The notes under the pieces were generated by a model. The model saw only the letters and a program-made list of their open reading frames with translations. It was not told the DNA's origin and made no database searches. The position numbers and the translations under genes were made by a program. From Gordonibacter pamelaeae (GTDB lineage: Bacteria > Actinomycetota > Coriobacteriia > Coriobacteriales > Eggerthellaceae), in NCBI RefSeq assembly GCF_042665095.1, contig NZ_JBHTBV010000004.1: a DNA stretch of 64,000 bases; one strand, 5' to 3'. Shown piece after piece: positions 50,531 through 59,758 of the stretch; position 1 is the stretch's first letter, and every line of letters starts with the position of its first letter.

Positions 50531-51265
50531 GTGGACGCGACTTCGAACGTAGTCACCGTATTATCGCTCATTGCGCCTTTGTTTTCCGTTCTCACCGAAG
50601 CGGAATACGGCGACGTATCCAAAATCGCCATGCAGCCGGAGATGCGCGATGCGGCAACGATGCTCCTCGATGGGGCGGGCCGGAAAGCAGTGTGCGCGGC
50701 CGAGGACGATGCGGCGAGCCCGTTTCCCGACGAGGTGTTCCCAGGCGGAGCCGGAGGCGCCCTCTTCCCGCATCCTTTCGCGCTGCCTTCGTGGGAGGTG
50801 CGCTCAACGCTGCAGAACGAGGTGCTCCTTCCCGGCATGCCGCTGGCAGCGCTGCCGGTGGAATCGCTCTACAAGCCGTGGTCGTCCGCACCGGGCAACG
50901 CCTTCGGCGCCCAGCGCGGCCTGTACCTGGGCGATGCGGCGCGCCACCTGCAAAGCGTGTACGCGACGCTCCAGATAGAGGTTCCCGCGCATTTCGCCGC
51001 CACACCCGACCATCTGGCGCTCACGCTCGACCTGCTGGCCCTGTTTTTGCAGAACGGCAATGCCCAGGCGGCGTCCGACGTCGCCCGCGATCACTTGGAC
51101 TGGCTGGACGACTACGACGCCGCGCTGTGCCGCAGCGCCGATGGGGCCGCCCGCTCCGAGCGGCTCGACAACGCCCGCCGTGCGGCGCTCGCGGAGGGCA
51201 TCGCCCACCTGCGCGCCCTCGTCGCGCTGGCCGGGCGGGCTGCGACGAAGACAGGTGCAGGGTGA
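50531..51265 (+). CDS. TorD/DmsD-type molybdoenzyme maturation chaperone
   Basis: This 244-residue all-helical protein contains ESLYKPWSS, the E-P-x-D/W-type signature seen in TorD-family chaperones, and a C-terminal helix pair (LDLLALFLQNG, DHLDWLDDYDAAL) that includes the family HxxxW-like region. Such chaperones bind the Tat signal and hold the apoenzyme for cofactor insertion. Starting at the GTG at 50531 (GAGGAAAGGA upstream) and lying 100 bases before the molybdoenzyme gene, it very likely serves that enzyme. Confidence 0.85.
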   Translation: MDATSNVVTVLSLIAPLFSVLTEAEYGDVSKIAMQPEMRDAATMLLDGAGRKAVCAAEDDAASPFPDEVFPGGAGGALFPHPFALPSWEVRSTLQNEVLLPGMPLAALPVESLYKPWSSAPGNAFGAQRGLYLGDAARHLQSVYATLQIEVPAHFAATPDHLALTLDLLALFLQNGNAQAASDVARDHLDWLDDYDAALCRSADGAARSERLDNARRAALAEGIAHLRALVALAGRAATKTGAG

Positions 51266-51365
51266 GGCAGGGGGACGGGATGATGCTCCGTCGTGGATAG
51301 GGCGTCATCCCGCCCCCTGCCTCACCAAAACCGATCAGCATGAAAAGACGAAAGGGAGGAATGGG

Positions 51366-53567
51366 ATGTTCGAAGACGTTTCAAGGCGAACGTTTCTGAA
51401 GGGGACGGCCGCCACGGCCGCCCTCGCCGCCGCGGGGTCGCTCTCGCTCGGCGCCTGGCGCGCCGAGGCGCAGGCCGCCGAGGCGGATGGCGCGGCGTCC
51501 GGCGAGGTGAAGACGGCGCCGTCGCTCTGCAACGGCTGCTCCAGCAAATGCGGCCTTGTGGCTACCACGGTGGGCGGCAGGCTGTACACGCTCAAGGGCA
51601 GCGAGGTGCACCCCTACTCGAAGGGCCGCATCTGCGGCCGCGGCCATGGCTTGGCCCAGTTGGCGTACTCGGACGAGCGCGTCACGCAGCCCCTGCGCCG
51701 CAAGGAGGGCGGCGAGTTCGAGCCCATCGACTGGGACACGGCCTTCCGTGAGATCGGCGAGAAGGTGCAGGCCATCATCGCCAAGGACGGCCCCGAGTCC
51801 CTCGCCATCATCCAGGACCCGCGCCCGTCGGGCAAGTACTACTCCAAGCGCTTCATGAACGCGCTGGGCAGTCCGAACGTGTACGCGCACTCCTCGTCGT
51901 GCAACCTGTCGAAGGAGAGCGCCTACCAGCAGACCATGGGCGCGTCGAACTACTCCACCGACTTCGCCAACGCGAAGATGGTCATGTTCATCGGCCGCAG
52001 CTACGGCGACGGCATCCGCCCCTCGTCCGTGCAGAGCCTCGCATCGGCCAAGGAAGCCGGTACGCGCATCGTGAGCGTTGACCCGCGCCTCAACAACTCC
52101 GGCATCTTCTCGAGCGACTGGGTACCCATCAACCCGGGCACCGACCTGGCGTTCATCCTGGCGCTCTGCAACGTGCTCATCGAGGAGGACCTCTACGACC
52201 ACGGCTTCGTGGAGCAGAACACCGCGGGCTTCGACGAGTTCGCCGCCCAGGCCAGGAACTACACGCCCGAGTGGGCCGCCAAGATCACCGACGTGCCCGC
52301 GGAGCGCATCCGGGAGTTGGCGCGCGCCATGGCGAAGGCCGCCCCCGCCGCCTCCATCGAGGCGGGCTGGCGCGCCGTCATCGGCTGCTCGTACCAGAAC
52401 TCGTTCGAGACGGCCCGTGCCGCCTCGGCCGTGAACGCGCTCCTGGGCTCCTACGGCGCCAAGGGCGGCGCGCTGCTCACGTCGTCGCCAACGGCCGGCA
52501 AGCTGGCTGACGCCCGCTTCGCCGACCCGCCGAAGCCCCAGGCCAAGCGCGTGGGCAACAAGGAGTACCCGCTCGCCCTCGACAGCGCCGGCACGAACCT
52601 GGCCGCCCTCAAGGCGGCGCTCGACGGAACCATCAAGGGCCTCTTCTTCTACAACTCCAACGCCGCGAAGGGCTACGCGCAGCCGAAGATGTGGACGGAG
52701 GCGCTGCAGAAGGCCGAGCTTGCCGTGACCATCGACGTGCAGATGTCCGAGACGGCGCTGCAGTCCGACTACGTGCTGCCCGAGGTCACGTACCTGGAGC
52801 GCCTGGAGCTGCCCGAGTGGATCGGCGGCAAGAAGCACTTCGTGGGCATGCGCACCGTGGCCATCGACAAGGTGCTGCCAGACGCCAAGACCTGCGACGA
52901 GATATTCAACGGCCTGGCCGAGGCCTGCGGCGTGGGCGAGTACTTCCAGTTCACAGCCGAGGACCTGGCCGCCGCTCAGCTGGCCACCGTGGGCGTGGAC
53001 CTCGACACCATGAAGCGGGAGGGCGTGGTGGAGCTGCCCGACCCCAACTTCCAGTACGGCACGCCGAAGTTCAAGACGCCGTCGGGCAAGTTCGAGTTCT
53101 CCTCCGAGGCCGTGGGCGCTGCGGGCCTGAACCCGGCCATCGGATGGATCCCGCGCAAGGTTACGCCGAAGGATGGCGAGTTCGCCATCGTGGGCGGCAA
53201 GCAGGGCATCCACTCCCATACCATGACGCAGAACATCGCCTGCCTGAACGCCATCTCGCGCGAGTACCACATGGAGCGCCTGTGGATATCCGCCCAGGAT
53301 GCCGAGGATTTGGGCGTGCAGACGGGCGACACCGTGGAAGTGGCGTCGAGCGAGCACGTGGGCCAAGTGGAGGCCCGTGTGACGCAGCGCCTCAAGCCCG
53401 GCGTGGTGTTCCTGCCCACGCACTACGGCGGCGACTCGCCGGCCCAGACGCGCGCGTACCGCTACGGCATCGCGCTCACGGATTTCATCCCGTTCGACAT
53501 GGAGCCGGGCGTGGGCTCCATGATGAGCCAGGAGGTTGCGGTTACGGTGAAGAAGGTGGAGGCATAA
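51366..53567 (+). CDS. Tat-exported molybdopterin oxidoreductase, polysulfide/thiosulfate reductase-like catalytic subunit
   Basis: This 733-residue enzyme has a Tat signal (VSRRTFLKGTA, Arg7-Arg8, cut near AEAQAA), [4Fe-4S] ligands Cys55, Cys58, Cys62 and Cys90, and the Mo-ligand segment AHSSSCNLSKESAYQ with Cys179, as in PsrA/PhsA-type enzymes. C-terminal MGD motifs (TPSGKFEFSS, then FLPTHYGG) are complete. It would act outside the membrane, fed by the FeS and NrfD subunits just downstream. The acceptor could be a sulfur compound or another oxidant; the family includes many specificities. The ATG at 51366 follows GGGAGGAATGGG. Confidence 0.9.
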   Translation: MFEDVSRRTFLKGTAATAALAAAGSLSLGAWRAEAQAAEADGAASGEVKTAPSLCNGCSSKCGLVATTVGGRLYTLKGSEVHPYSKGRICGRGHGLAQLAYSDERVTQPLRRKEGGEFEPIDWDTAFREIGEKVQAIIAKDGPESLAIIQDPRPSGKYYSKRFMNALGSPNVYAHSSSCNLSKESAYQQTMGASNYSTDFANAKMVMFIGRSYGDGIRPSSVQSLASAKEAGTRIVSVDPRLNNSGIFSSDWVPINPGTDLAFILALCNVLIEEDLYDHGFVEQNTAGFDEFAAQARNYTPEWAAKITDVPAERIRELARAMAKAAPAASIEAGWRAVIGCSYQNSFETARAASAVNALLGSYGAKGGALLTSSPTAGKLADARFADPPKPQAKRVGNKEYPLALDSAGTNLAALKAALDGTIKGLFFYNSNAAKGYAQPKMWTEALQKAELAVTIDVQMSETALQSDYVLPEVTYLERLELPEWIGGKKHFVGMRTVAIDKVLPDAKTCDEIFNGLAEACGVGEYFQFTAEDLAAAQLATVGVDLDTMKREGVVELPDPNFQYGTPKFKTPSGKFEFSSEAVGAAGLNPAIGWIPRKVTPKDGEFAIVGGKQGIHSHTMTQNIACLNAISREYHMERLWISAQDAEDLGVQTGDTVEVASSEHVGQVEARVTQRLKPGVVFLPTHYGGDSPAQTRAYRYGIALTDFIPFDMEPGVGSMMSQEVAVTVKKVEA

Positions 53568-53568
53568 C

Positions 53569-54105
53569 ATGGCACGCTACGGAATGCTTATCAACACGAA
53601 GAAGTGCGTGGGCTGCTACGCCTGCCGCCTGGCCTGCCAGGCCAAGAACCATCTGGAGCCCGGAGAGTCGTTCATCAAGTTCCACGAGCTGGAGACCGGC
53701 ACGTACCCGAACGTGTACAACGAGATCGTGCCCACCCAGTGCCAGCACTGCGAGGACGCGCCCTGCGCGGCCGTGTGCCCCACGCATGCCACGTACGTCA
53801 CGGACTCCGGCGTGGTGCTGGTGGACCCGGAGAAGTGCATCGGCTGCAAGTACTGCATGGCCGCGTGCCCGTACCAGGCCCGCATCGTGCAGGAGTCGAC
53901 CGGCGTGGTGGAGAAGTGCCGCTTCTGCTGGGAAAACGGCGAACCGGGCAACCCGCCCGCCTGCGTGGGGACGTGCATATCCGGGGCGCGCGTGTTCGGC
54001 GACCTGGACGACCCCGAAAGCGACATCTCGAAGGCTATCGCGCAGTACCATGCGCAGCCGCTCGCAAGCAACCTGACCGCTTCCAAGATCTACTACGTGA
54101 GGTGA
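53569..54105 (+). CDS. Four-cluster ferredoxin subunit (PsrB/DmsB-like)
   Basis: This 178-residue protein has four [4Fe-4S] motifs: CVGCYACRLACQ, CQHCEDAPCAAVCP, CIGCKYCMAACP and CRFCW...CVGTC. It relays electrons from the membrane NrfD subunit to the molybdoenzyme. There is no signal peptide, as usual; it is carried out with the Tat-tagged catalytic subunit. Spacing is 1 base from the previous stop and 7 bases to the next start, so the three genes form one unit. Confidence 0.94.
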   Translation: MARYGMLINTKKCVGCYACRLACQAKNHLEPGESFIKFHELETGTYPNVYNEIVPTQCQHCEDAPCAAVCPTHATYVTDSGVVLVDPEKCIGCKYCMAACPYQARIVQESTGVVEKCRFCWENGEPGNPPACVGTCISGARVFGDLDDPESDISKAIAQYHAQPLASNLTASKIYYVR

Positions 54106-54112
54106 TGAAACC

Positions 54113-54979
54113 ATGGTTTGGGGACCTTTGATTGCCTGGTACCTGTTTCTGGCCGGCGCGTCGGCAGGGGCGTTCCTGACGGCCGCGTTCGTGGAGGCCA
54201 AGTATCCCGACAGCAACAAGATGCGCATCGCCGGCCGTATCATCGCGCCCGTGTTTGTGGGCATCGGCCTGCTCATGCTCATGATCGATGCCGAAGCGGG
54301 CCTGCACAACCCTTTGCGCTTCTTCTGGCTCGTGTCGAACCCGGGCTCGGTCATGACGCTGGGCGTGTACTTCATCTGCGTCTATATGCCGGTAGCCTTG
54401 GCGGCGGCTGTTCTTGAGATACTGAAGAAGAAGGTGCCGAAGTGGCTCACGTGGATCGGCATCGTGTTCGCGTTCGCCGTGGCGGCTTACACCGGCTTCT
54501 TGCTGGGCGTGGTGAAGGCGTACCCGCTGTGGAACAACGCCATCTTGCCCATCCTGTTCGTGGTGTCGGCGCTGTCGGCGGGGCTTGCGGCCACGTCGCT
54601 CGTGGGCCTCGTCACCGACCGCGAGCGCTTCGAGCACATGTGGCTCATCAAGAAGTCGCACGTCATCCTGTCGGCCATCGAGATGGTGGTGCTGTTCACC
54701 ATGCTGGTCATCGTGAGCGCGGGCAGCTTCGAGGGCGCGGCATCGGTGAACTCCCTGATAGCGGGGCAGTACGCGCCGGCGTTCTGGGGCGGCATCGTCA
54801 TCCTGGGCCTCGTGGCGCCGTTCTGCATCGAGGGCTACCCGGTGTTCATCGCGAAGCGGGTGGAAACGTCCACCACGTCGCTGGTGGTGAGCCTCATCGG
54901 CGAGGCGGGCGTGCTCGTGGGCGGCTTCCTGCTGCGGCTGCTGGTTATCCTGGCCGCGCTGCCCGTCCTGTTCCTCTGA
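54113..54979 (+). CDS. NrfD/PsrC-type membrane quinol oxidase subunit
   Basis: This 288-residue protein has about eight membrane helices starting WGPLIAWYLFLAGASAGAFL, the NrfD-family first-helix signature. It anchors the complex and oxidises menaquinol. It completes the TorD, catalytic, FeS and NrfD set of a full respiratory reductase. A hairpin downstream (55032-55060) closes the operon. Confidence 0.92.
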   Translation: MVWGPLIAWYLFLAGASAGAFLTAAFVEAKYPDSNKMRIAGRIIAPVFVGIGLLMLMIDAEAGLHNPLRFFWLVSNPGSVMTLGVYFICVYMPVALAAAVLEILKKKVPKWLTWIGIVFAFAVAAYTGFLLGVVKAYPLWNNAILPILFVVSALSAGLAATSLVGLVTDRERFEHMWLIKKSHVILSAIEMVVLFTMLVIVSAGSFEGAASVNSLIAGQYAPAFWGGIVILGLVAPFCIEGYPVFIAKRVETSTTSLVVSLIGEAGVLVGGFLLRLLVILAALPVLFL

Positions 54980-55031
54980 CCTTTCTCGGCCTCGGCCCGT
55001 GTTCCCCTCGGCAGCCGACGGCCGCTACCGC

Positions 55032-55060
55032 AGGCGGTTCCCTTCCCCCTGGAACCGCCT
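55032..55060 (+). terminator. Hairpin between the two respiratory operons
   Basis: AGGCGGTTCC (55032-55041) pairs with GGAACCGCCT (55051-55060) around a 9-base pyrimidine loop, followed by GTTCTCCTTT. Confidence 0.7.
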
Positions 55061-55126
55061 GTTCTCCTTTGGGGCACCGCGGCCTTTCGGGTCGTGGTGC
55101 TCCCCGTTTAGGAAAGTAGGTGCCGC

Positions 55127-55773
55127 ATGGAAGATTCCTCCCGCCCGCATTGGGGCATGGTCATCGATCTGGCGAAATGCGTCGGGTGCGACTCGTGCAC
55201 CGTGGCGTGCAAGGCGGAGAACCGCACGCCGCCCGGCATCACGTACAACGTGGTGCTGGAGCGGGAGACGGGCGCGTACCCCAACGTGCGCCTCGAGGCG
55301 CTGCCGCGTCCGTGCATGCAATGCGAGAACCCGCCGTGCGTGTCGGTGTGTCCGGTGCAGGCCACGTACAAGGGCGACGACGGCATCGTGGTGATCGACG
55401 CCGACCGCTGCATCGGCTGCAAGTACTGCACGCCGCGTGTCCTTACGGCGCGCGCTCGGCCGACGAGGGGTCGTCGTACGACGTTGAGATGCAGGCGGCC
55501 GATCAGGTGACGGCGCCCGAGTACGGCGTGGAGCGCGGCGCGCGCGGAAAGTACGTCGGCACGTACGGCACGGTGCGCAAGTGCACGTTCTGCGCGCATC
55601 GCCTTGCCTGGGGCGAGGCGCCGGCGTGCTGCGAGACATGTATCGGCGACGCGCGGTATTTCGGCGACTTGAACGACCCGGAATCCAAGGTAGCGCAGCT
55701 GGCGGCCTCGCCGCGCGCCTTCCGCCTGCGCGAAGAGCTGGGCACGAACCCGTCCGTCTACTATCTGAAATGA
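55127..55773 (+). pseudogene. Second four-cluster ferredoxin subunit, frameshifted
   Basis: The frame from the ATG at 55127 encodes clusters CVGCDSCTVACK, CMQCENPPCVSVCP and CIGCKYCT, then breaks. The product resumes in another frame as AACPYGARSADEGSSYD through CTFCAHRL, CCETC and ends SVYYLK at 55773. Restoring one G at about 55432 (ACGCCGCG to ACGGCCGCG) gives a continuous protein of about 215 residues, like TtrB/DmsB-type subunits. Its stop overlaps a potential start of the NrfD gene. It is either a real one-base deletion or a sequencing error. Confidence 0.85.
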
Positions 55774-55787
55774 TCGAGGTGAGGGCT

Positions 55788-57221
55788 ATGGGATCTGATG
55801 CGCACAAGGCGCGCCGCCGGTTCGGGCTGGGCTCGCCGTTCCCGCGCCGCGTCACCGCCGGGTGGGCCGTCATCGTGGGCGTGCTGCTGGTGGCCGGCGC
55901 GTACTTCATGTTCGACCGGCTGGCCAACGGGCTGGGCATGGCCGGGGCCACGAACGCCGTGCCCTGGGGCTTGTGGGTGGTGGTGTACATCTGGTTCTCG
56001 GGGTTGGCGGGCGGCTTGTACCTGCTGTCGGCGCTCGTGTACCTGCTGAGGCTGCCGCGTTTCGCGCCCATCGCGCGCCTGTCGCTCGGCTTGAGCGTCG
56101 TGTCGCTTGTCGTGTCGATGATCTTCATCGGCATCGATCTGGGCGCTATCCGCCATTCGCTGGGCACGCTGCTGTTCTTCCACTGGTCGTCGCCGCTGGC
56201 CTGGGAGATCAAGGCGTACCTGTTTTTCATGGCGGTGGCCGTCGTGCAGTTCGCGCTGGTGCTGTGGAACGACAAGCGAGCGGCCGCCGATGCGTGCACG
56301 GCGGACGCAGGCGGTGGGGACGGTGGCGCGGTTGCGGGCGCGTCGAGCGCCGAGGCGCTCAGGCGGCGCGGCAACGTGAACCTGGCGATCCGCGTGCTGG
56401 CCGGCGTGGGCGTGGCCACGTCGTTCGTGGGGCCTCCGGGCGGCACGGGCATGTTCTTCGCCGCGGTGAAGACGCGCGGGCTGTGGGAAGGCGGCATCAC
56501 GTCGGTGCTGTTCTACGTCATGGCCATCGTGACGGCTGCGGCGTTTCTCATCGTGGCGTACCGGTTGCTGGCCCGCTTGCGCGGGGCGCGGCCGGACGGT
56601 GGCGTGCTCGCAGGATTGAACCGTGTGCTGGCCGCGTCGCTGTTCGCGCTTGCATTCTGCGTGTTCTTTCAGGTGGCCCCGGCTTTGCTGTCGGGCGACC
56701 CGGCGGTGGCGGCGCCCGTGCAGGTGATGGTGGCGGGTTCGTTGGCGCCGCTGTTCTGGGCGGGCGAGATCGGGCTGGGACTGGTGCTGCCGGCCCTGCT
56801 GCTGGCGGTGGGCGCCGCGCGCTCGCGCGCAGGGCGCGCCGATGGGCGCGGCATCGCCGGCGGCGCGTGGGCCGTGGGCGCGGCGCTCTCGTCGATGGCG
56901 GGCATCCTCGCGTTGCGCTACGTGCTGGTGGTGGCCGGGTTCTCCGTGCCGCTGCTGGACGGCATGCCCGTGCCGGCGTACGTGCCCAGCGTAGGCGAGG
57001 TGATGGCTGCCCTGTTCGTGCTGGGTTTGGCCGTCGGTTGCTACGGGCTGGCCGTGCGCCCGCTGCCGCTCGAGCGCGTGGGCGCGAGCGAAGGCGAGGC
57101 GCAGGTGGAGAGCGCGTATGCGGACGTCGGCGCAGATACGGCATCGGGTGCGGCGTCCGGCGCATCGCCGCGCGATGAGGTTTCGACGGGCAAGGAGGTG
57201 CGCGATGGAGGTGCAGCGTAA
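55788..57221 (+). CDS. NrfD/TtrC-type membrane subunit of the second respiratory operon
   Basis: This 477-residue membrane protein has nine or ten helices, longer than the first NrfD protein. It has VTAGWAVIVGVLLVAGAYFM, then GLWVVVYIWFSGLAGGLYLL, the family signature helix, and a charged cytoplasmic loop (about 165-190). The ATG at 55788 has GAGGTGAGGG upstream. Its C-terminal tail (residues 430-477) is Ala/Glu-rich and disordered. It would oxidise quinol for the molybdoenzyme whose gene overlaps its end by 17 bases. That enzyme is truncated, so this complex is probably nonfunctional here. Confidence 0.9.
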   Translation: MGSDAHKARRRFGLGSPFPRRVTAGWAVIVGVLLVAGAYFMFDRLANGLGMAGATNAVPWGLWVVVYIWFSGLAGGLYLLSALVYLLRLPRFAPIARLSLGLSVVSLVVSMIFIGIDLGAIRHSLGTLLFFHWSSPLAWEIKAYLFFMAVAVVQFALVLWNDKRAAADACTADAGGGDGGAVAGASSAEALRRRGNVNLAIRVLAGVGVATSFVGPPGGTGMFFAAVKTRGLWEGGITSVLFYVMAIVTAAAFLIVAYRLLARLRGARPDGGVLAGLNRVLAASLFALAFCVFFQVAPALLSGDPAVAAPVQVMVAGSLAPLFWAGEIGLGLVLPALLLAVGAARSRAGRADGRGIAGGAWAVGAALSSMAGILALRYVLVVAGFSVPLLDGMPVPAYVPSVGEVMAALFVLGLAVGCYGLAVRPLPLERVGASEGEAQVESAYADVGADTASGAASGASPRDEVSTGKEVRDGGAA

Positions 57222-58017
57222 GGACGAAGCGCAGCAGGGCGCCGGCATGTTCGGCACGCCGTCGCGACGCGCCGTCGTGGGTGCGGGCTGCGCGGTGGCG
57301 CTGGGCGTCGTGGCAACGGGAACCGGATTGGGGGCTTACATGGAAAACGACGATCCTTTGACCGACAAGCCGCACGGACGCGGCAGCGCTACCGGCGCGT
57401 ACGCGGCCGACGACGTGATCCTGTCGATGTGCAACAACTGTAACACGTACTGCACCATCAAGGTGCGCGTGGCCGACGCGGCCGACGGCGCGGAGGCGAA
57501 CGAGGGAGCCACGGCGCTCGTGCGCAAGATAGCGGGCAACCCGTACTCGCCGCTCAATTCGCAGCCCTACGCGCCCGTGCCCTACGAGACGCGCCCGGAG
57601 GATGCGCTTTCGCCCGACGGCGGCATGGCGGTGGCGGGTCGCGCGACGAACGGCGGCATGATCTGCCTCAAGGGCCAGTCGGGCATCCAGCTGGCGCACG
57701 ACCGGTTCCGCATCACGAAGCCCCTGCGACGCGTCGGCGCGCGCGGCGGCGACGAATGGGAGACGGTGGACTGGGACACGGCGCTCGACGAGATCGTGCA
57801 CGGCTCGCCGACCTTGGGCACGCCGGGCATCGCCGAGTGGTACGCCTGGGCGCCGAAGAAGCAGGTGGAGGCCGACGTCACGCTCGTTGAGTCCGGCGCG
57901 ATGACCCAGGGCGAGTTCGACGCGAAGTGGGCCGACGTCCTCATCGACACGAAGCACCCCGACCTGGGCCCGAAGTCCAACGTTTCCGACACTTTCAGTT
58001 CTTGTGATCGCACCTGA
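57205..58017 (+). pseudogene. Truncated Tat-exported molybdoenzyme (tetrathionate-reductase-like, N-terminal quarter only)
   Basis: The 270 visible residues are the start of a TtrA-type catalytic subunit: Tat signal SRRAVVGAGCAVALGVVATG (Arg21-Arg22), FeS ligands CNNCNTYC (Cys76, 79, 83) and a fourth Cys in GGMICLKGQSG, then DWDTALDEI. Homology ends at about HPDLGPKSN (near 57980), followed by SDTFSSCDRT and a stop. Family members are around 1,000 residues, so the pterin-binding domains are missing. An unrelated surface-protein cluster begins 23 bases later, which marks a recombination or insertion junction. The start overlaps the NrfD gene and follows AAGGAGG. Confidence 0.85.
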
Positions 58018-58040
58018 TGGCAACGTGAAAGGAAAGGGGC

Positions 58041-58547
58041 GTGAAGAGAATCGGGGCATCCCTCGGAGCGCTGGCGGCGCTTGCATGCGTGCTGCTGGCC
58101 GTTGCCTTGGCGGCTCCCCGTGTTTTGGGGCTCACACCGTTTGTCGTGCTCAGCGGGAGCATGGAGCCGACCTACCCCGTGGGCTCACTTGTCTACGTCC
58201 GGAGCGTCGATGCGTCGGAGCTTCGCGTGGGCGATCCCGTCACGTTCACGCTGGAGGGGCGGGAGGCAGTGGCCACCCACCGGGTGATCGAGGTGGATGC
58301 GGAGTCTGCGAGCCTGCGCACCCAAGGCGACGCGAACGACGAGCCGGACGGCTCTCCCGTTCAGTTCGTCAGCGTAATTGGCAGCCCGGCCTTCTGTGTC
58401 CCGCTGGTCGGCTACGCGGTGTCGTGGGTCTCCCGGCCTCCGGGGCTGTTCGTGGTTGCGGCGGCGATCGCCTGCCTTTTCGTCTGGGCCTTGGTCTCAT
58501 CGAGGCCCTTTGGACGAAAAGCGCGGAGTGCGCGCGACGTGGCATAA
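58041..58547 (+). CDS. Signal peptidase I, SipW-like (archaeal/ER type)
   Basis: This 168-residue membrane protease has one N-terminal helix (4-30), the Ser box FVVLSGSMEPTYPVGSLVYV, and HRVIEV with His in place of the catalytic Lys of bacterial SPase I, as in SipW and ER enzymes. A C-terminal helix (about 130-155) follows. SipW-type peptidases process TasA/camelysin-like proteins with unusual signal peptides, and three such proteins are encoded just downstream. The GTG start follows GAAAGGAAAGGGGC. This is the first gene after the molybdoenzyme break. Confidence 0.92.
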   Translation: MKRIGASLGALAALACVLLAVALAAPRVLGLTPFVVLSGSMEPTYPVGSLVYVRSVDASELRVGDPVTFTLEGREAVATHRVIEVDAESASLRTQGDANDEPDGSPVQFVSVIGSPAFCVPLVGYAVSWVSRPPGLFVVAAAIACLFVWALVSSRPFGRKARSARDVA

Positions 58548-58586
58548 AGTGCAAGATATGAAGCGAAAGATGAAAGGATGATGGAT

Positions 58587-59141
58587 ATGGAATCGAGGAA
58601 GTTCAAGATGGTGGCCGTGGCGGCCGCAGGAGCCGTGGCTCTCTGTTTGGGCGCAGTTGGCACGTGGGCGTGGTTGACCAGCACCACTCCCGAGGTTGAG
58701 AACGTGTTCACCGTGGGCAACGTGGATATCGGTCTGGCCGAGACTACGGGCGAGTCGTACAAGATGGTTCCCGGAACCGATATCGCCAAGGATCCGAAGG
58801 CGAGTGTGGAAGCAGGCAGTGAGGCGAGCTGGGTGTTCGTGAAGATCGAAGAGTCTTCCGTTCTGGACGACTACATCGCATATGCGATAGCCGACGGTTG
58901 GATCCAGCTGCCGGGGGAGGAAGGCGTCTTCTACCGCGCTGTTGCCGCAAGCCAGGTCGACCAGGTTTTCCCCGTCCTAGACGGAGACAAGGTGAGCGTG
59001 CTTGAAGGTGTGACGAGCGGGATGATGGATGCCCTCGCGGTCGAGGGAGCCGTGCAGCCCACGTTGTCGTTCAAAGCGTACGCCATTCAGGAGGTGGGTT
59101 TCAATACGCCAGTCGAAGCCTGGGCCGAGTTGGACGCGTAG
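58587..59141 (+). CDS. Alternate-signal secreted protein, TasA/camelysin-like (SipW substrate)
   Basis: This protein of about 184 residues has an N-terminal helix KMVAVAAAGAVALCLGAVG directly followed by TWAWLTSTTPEVENVFTVGN. The segment G-x-W-A then a Thr/Ser-rich stretch and NVFTVGNVDI is the hallmark of SipW-dependent signal domains. The rest is beta-rich (VFVKIEES, LSFKAYAIQ). TasA relatives form fibres of biofilm matrix; CalY relatives are protease-like. ATG at 58587 chosen for spacing from AAAGG; 58578 and 58581 are also possible. Confidence 0.85.
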   Translation: MESRKFKMVAVAAAGAVALCLGAVGTWAWLTSTTPEVENVFTVGNVDIGLAETTGESYKMVPGTDIAKDPKASVEAGSEASWVFVKIEESSVLDDYIAYAIADGWIQLPGEEGVFYRAVAASQVDQVFPVLDGDKVSVLEGVTSGMMDALAVEGAVQPTLSFKAYAIQEVGFNTPVEAWAELDA

Positions 59142-59191
59142 CGGTCGTAGAAATCGAAGGGCCGCTCCGCAGACGGGCTTGAGGAGGCTCA

Positions 59192-59758
59192 ATGAGAAGG
59201 AAGGTTATTGCCGCATCGCTGGCTGCATGCTTTGCAGCGGTGCTGTGCATGGGAACGTGGGCGCTCTTTACGGCCACCGGCACGGCGACGAACGTGGTTA
59301 CCGTAGGGGACGTCAGCATTAGGCTGGTCGAGGATTTCGATGAGCTGGGCGCCCAGGGCATCGTACCCGGCGAGAGCATTCGGAAGAAGGTTTATGTGGA
59401 AAACGACGGCTCTAATCCTGCTTGGGTGCGCGTGCGCCTCGACGTCGCCGCGAGCTCGGCAGGTGGTGAGGCGCTCGAAACGGGTCCGGTGGGTCTGCGG
59501 TTTTCCGAGCAAGCGGGGGCTGGCGCCTGGGTCGACGGGGGAGACGGCTGGCTCTACCTGGTGCAGCCGCTTGATGGAGGGATGGCATCTCCGCCGCTCA
59601 TCGATGCCGTGTCTCTAGACGGTTCGGCAGGTAAGGATTACGCCGGCGCCAAGGTGACGGTGTCTGTCCGCGCTCAGGCCGTGCAGAGCCAGAACAACGA
59701 TGGGAGCGATGGTGTGCTGGGCGCGTTGGGTTGGTCCGATGAGGAGGATTGGTCATGA
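59192..59758 (+). CDS. Alternate-signal secreted protein, TasA-like (second copy)
   Basis: This 188-residue protein has the N-terminus RRKVIAASLAACFAAVLCMG, then TWALFTATGTATNVVTVGDVSI. The signal layout matches the preceding protein. The mature part has a Greek-key-like beta pattern (VYVENDGSNPAWVRVRLDV), which resembles the camelysin NDG-type repeat. The following gene starts 4 bases before its stop. Confidence 0.85.
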   Translation: MRRKVIAASLAACFAAVLCMGTWALFTATGTATNVVTVGDVSIRLVEDFDELGAQGIVPGESIRKKVYVENDGSNPAWVRVRLDVAASSAGGEALETGPVGLRFSEQAGAGAWVDGGDGWLYLVQPLDGGMASPPLIDAVSLDGSAGKDYAGAKVTVSVRAQAVQSQNNDGSDGVLGALGWSDEEDWS

